NCBI RefSeq assembly: GCF_042675665.1
Contig: NZ_JBHTJI010000022.1
Span: forward strand, 193,131 to 257,130
Length of the DNA: 64,000 bases
Source of the DNA: Mariniflexile jejuense
GTDB lineage: Bacteria; Bacteroidota; Bacteroidia; Flavobacteriales; Flavobacteriaceae
Direction: 5' to 3'
Position numbers and translations under genes: made by a program. Under the pieces are notes generated by a model. That model saw nothing but the letters and a program-made list of their open reading frames with translations, ran no database searches and had not been told where the DNA came from. Below, piece after piece: positions 63,401 to 64,000 of the stretch. Each line of letters begins with the position of its first letter. Position 1 is the stretch's first letter.

Positions 63401-64000
63401 AATGCGAGTTTCTTTAAAATATAATACTTCTCAAACTTCTTGTGAATCTTTCACTTATGGTGAAGTTGAAGACTATGCTATTAACATTTTACCAAACTGT
63501 ACGAAACCTACGGATGTTGTTACCAATGCTACTATCTGTTCGGGTGCATCCTATACTTGGTCTGTAAACTCTGTGGTTTATACAACCTCGCAATCTAGTC
63601 TTCGTATTACTAATGATGGCTGTACTGCCGATCAGGTACTTAACTTAACGGTTACGCCGAAACCTGCCGATGTGGTGACTAATGCTACTATCTGTTCGGG
63701 TGCATCCTATACTTGGTCTGTGAACTCTGTGGTTTATACAACCTCGCAATCTGGTCTTCNNNNNNNNNNNNNNNNNNNNNNNNNNNNNNNNNNNNNNNNN
63801 NNNNNNNNNNNNNNNNNNNNNNNNNNNNNNNNNNNNNNNNNNNNNNNNNNNNNNNNNNNNNNNNNNNNNNNNNATATTACTAATGATGGCTGTACTGCTG
63901 ATCAGGTGCTTAACTTAACGGTTACACCGAAACCTGCCGATGTGGTGACTAATGCTACTATCTGTTCGGGTGCATCCTATACTTGGTCTGTAAACTCTGT
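60411..64000 (+). CDS. Large secreted M14 zinc carboxypeptidase with Fn3, GEVED and tandem repeats; 3' end outside window
   Basis: The frame is open from ATG 60411 to the window end (about 1,197 codons, with 114 N). After a signal peptide (MKKITLLSCLLFLFVQLSFS) the M14 domain shows the zinc motif H238-A-R-E241, NPDGVRWNE, the substrate-binding NRNFNYYWGW, His 377 or 378 in VAVNHHGG, and catalytic E463 in ALTPENGDDFWP. A beta-rich region, an Fn3 domain (about 800-885), a GEVED domain (SFTYGEVEDYAINI) and a run of 52-residue repeats (ATICSGASYTWSVNS ...) follow. M14 enzymes remove C-terminal residues from proteins. This architecture suggests a T9SS-exported surface peptidase, though the C-terminal sorting domain is not visible. 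Confidence 0.88.
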   Translation, partial: MKKITLLSCLLFLFVQLSFSQNETFSKRISIPNPSQSTLLKIKNAGIDLNCGPKFVGNNLEMELGNSDLVQLQENGIYYNVLIDDLVKYYEERNAIELPKAKAELNKAKFLARQNKSKSDKVSSAKTLSLKNTTINNPAQHDDCDEIEWTEPANFQLGSMGGCLTVSETLAQLDLMRSLYPNLISVKTDASSTGQKTHGNSTGSTTWPGQTVYYVRISDNPDINEPNEPETLITGMMHAREANSLMNVMYFMWYILENYNSDPYIKNIVDNQELYFIPITNPDGVRWNEVIAPSGGGLQRKNLGPSGYNSGTTASSNNKRGVDLNRNFNYYWGWDNSGSSPTTNSDTFRGLSAGSEPETQIVQDFITNHDIKVAVNHHGGLNSIVTSSYNGYINAADSGREDEYAKICHDLTQYNRYIYGSAPNTLYEANGDVNDWMLGGPSVNSNGTISSGSGKNVLALTPENGDDFWPTPSLFVPIAKRAMRMNFIAVMHSGKFAKLHDLNKSNLTSTSGNLTFGVEYLGKTYGNITLTVTPVSSNITSMTSPSVQSGWTKLQQRNLNVPYTLNAGIQPNDEIEFQVTLSNDDFIIYRANFVKYYQPTILFQDNDVNTSNWTTSGGTWGTTTNAYVGSVAITDSPSGAYSNNENKTITLTNPINLSSSTQALVQFYAKWELERNFDLVQLEARRDAGSTWTPLCGKYNKPAATSVTNYHLNKTTGTFQSTNGSIVYDGDSMDKWVMEEILINAADNNFLLGGTAVQFRFVFKTDSTNREDDLTTTFDGFTFDDFKVMSIQVPCVTSVPTGIVASPIAASTATINWNYIASATYDLRYRIVGSPTWTSVSGLSSPTTSLTSLTPSTNYEVQVRSNCGTNNSAYSNSLNFTTTAITYCTSSGSNSTGGYIGNVTFGSINNSSGFGSGYSNFTSISTNATIGSSYNISVAKAWPGTLYNDAIRVWIDYNKDGDFDDAGEQILNSTASKTTPISTSVTIPSTASLGATRMRVSLKYNTSQTSCESFTYGEVEDYAINILPNCTKPTDVVTNATICSGASYTWSVNSVVYTTSQSSLRITNDGCTADQVLNLTVTPKPADVVTNATICSGASYTWSVNSVVYTTSQSGLXXXXXXXXXXXXXXXXXXXXXXXXXXXXXXXXXXXXXXXITNDGCTADQVLNLTVTPKPADVVTNATICSGASYTWSVNS
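63504..64000 (+). repeat. Tandem 156-bp coding repeats in the M14 peptidase gene
   Basis: Unit starts (AAACCTxCxGATGTxxTxAC) are at 63504, 63660 and 63930. The first two are 156 bases (52 codons) apart. Units are almost identical in DNA, including synonymous sites, with few changes (for example GTTGTTACC versus GTGGTGACT). This implies recent duplication or gene conversion. Each unit encodes a domain with one Cys near each end that could form a disulfide. Confidence 0.9.
63760..63873. other. Assembly gap of 114 N inside the repeat array
   Basis: Unresolved bases. The sequence resumes at the equivalent base of the repeat (tattac of TATTACTAATGA), so the true gap should be a multiple of 156 bases, whereas 114 is not. 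The gap keeps the frame (114 = 3 x 38) only by estimate. Confidence 0.95.

Noticed and set aside
63504..64000. Mobile element or CRISPR array
   Set aside because: The repeats are in frame inside one gene and encode a conserved protein unit.

Overview
The window is AT-rich DNA from a marine-type member of the Flavobacteriaceae (Bacteroidota). The evidence is a SusC/SusD/SusE starch-uptake system, type IX secretion (T9SS) tail domains on secreted enzymes, Bacteroidota -7 boxes (TAnnTTTG), a fused ResB/CcsA cytochrome c maturation protein, DUF4290, DUF2911 and GEVED domains, and many short intergenic gaps. No 16S gene is present, so genus is not called.

Layout. (1) 1-2.4 kb: 5'-truncated DUF1003 membrane protein, a secreted DUF2911 protein, and a small XRE regulator paired with a membrane protein. 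(2) 2.4-7.8 kb, minus strand: a tight operon of a secreted PIG-L deacetylase, a 36-residue membrane peptide, a sodium:solute symporter and a Gfo/Idh/MocA dehydrogenase. (3) 7.9-12.5 kb, minus strand: CorA, a small MscS-type channel, then Maf, UbiA, KdsC-like and DUF2520 genes. (4) 12.6-17.6 kb: group III truncated haemoglobin, the 1062-residue CcsBA fusion, a tiny lysine-rich protein, a DM13 lipoprotein, and an opposing HAD phosphatase. (5) 17.8-22.4 kb, plus strand: a four-gene operon of RuBisCO-like protein, DUF1537 acid-sugar kinase, Asp/Glu-racemase-fold protein and BASS-type transporter. It is bounded by a perfect dyad upstream and a strong terminator downstream, and is the best candidate for a little-described pathway. 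(6) 22.5-31.8 kb: housekeeping genes (murA with Asp in place of the catalytic Cys, DUF4290, DUF493, a P-loop ATPase, recQ, fmt, HU, yqgE/algH, an XRE membrane regulator, a class IV aminotransferase, an SRPBCC protein), with a probable dispersed intergenic repeat at about 24.9-25.0 kb. (7) 31.9 kb: tRNA-Met(CAT) with its own promoter and a bidirectional terminator.

(8) 32-60.1 kb is a large carbohydrate-utilisation locus organised around a LacI-family regulator. To its right, plus strand: susC, susD, two SusE/F-like lipoproteins and a T9SS-secreted multidomain amylase. To its left, minus strand: MFS sugar transporter, beta-phosphoglucomutase, GH65 phosphorylase, GH97 alpha-glucosidase, two GH13 enzymes, then GH53 endo-beta-1,4-galactanase, GH2 beta-galactosidase, galK and galT. 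Starch would be cut outside the cell, taken up by SusCD, trimmed in the periplasm, imported by the MFS protein, and split by the phosphorylase to glucose plus beta-glucose-1-phosphate, which PgmB converts to glucose-6-phosphate. The same gene run carries a galactan branch feeding the Leloir pathway, with no second SusCD pair visible here.

(9) 60.4-64 kb: the 5' part of a large T9SS-type M14 zinc carboxypeptidase with Fn3 and GEVED domains and a C-terminal array of nearly identical 156-bp repeats. The assembly breaks inside that array (114 N) and the gene runs off the window.
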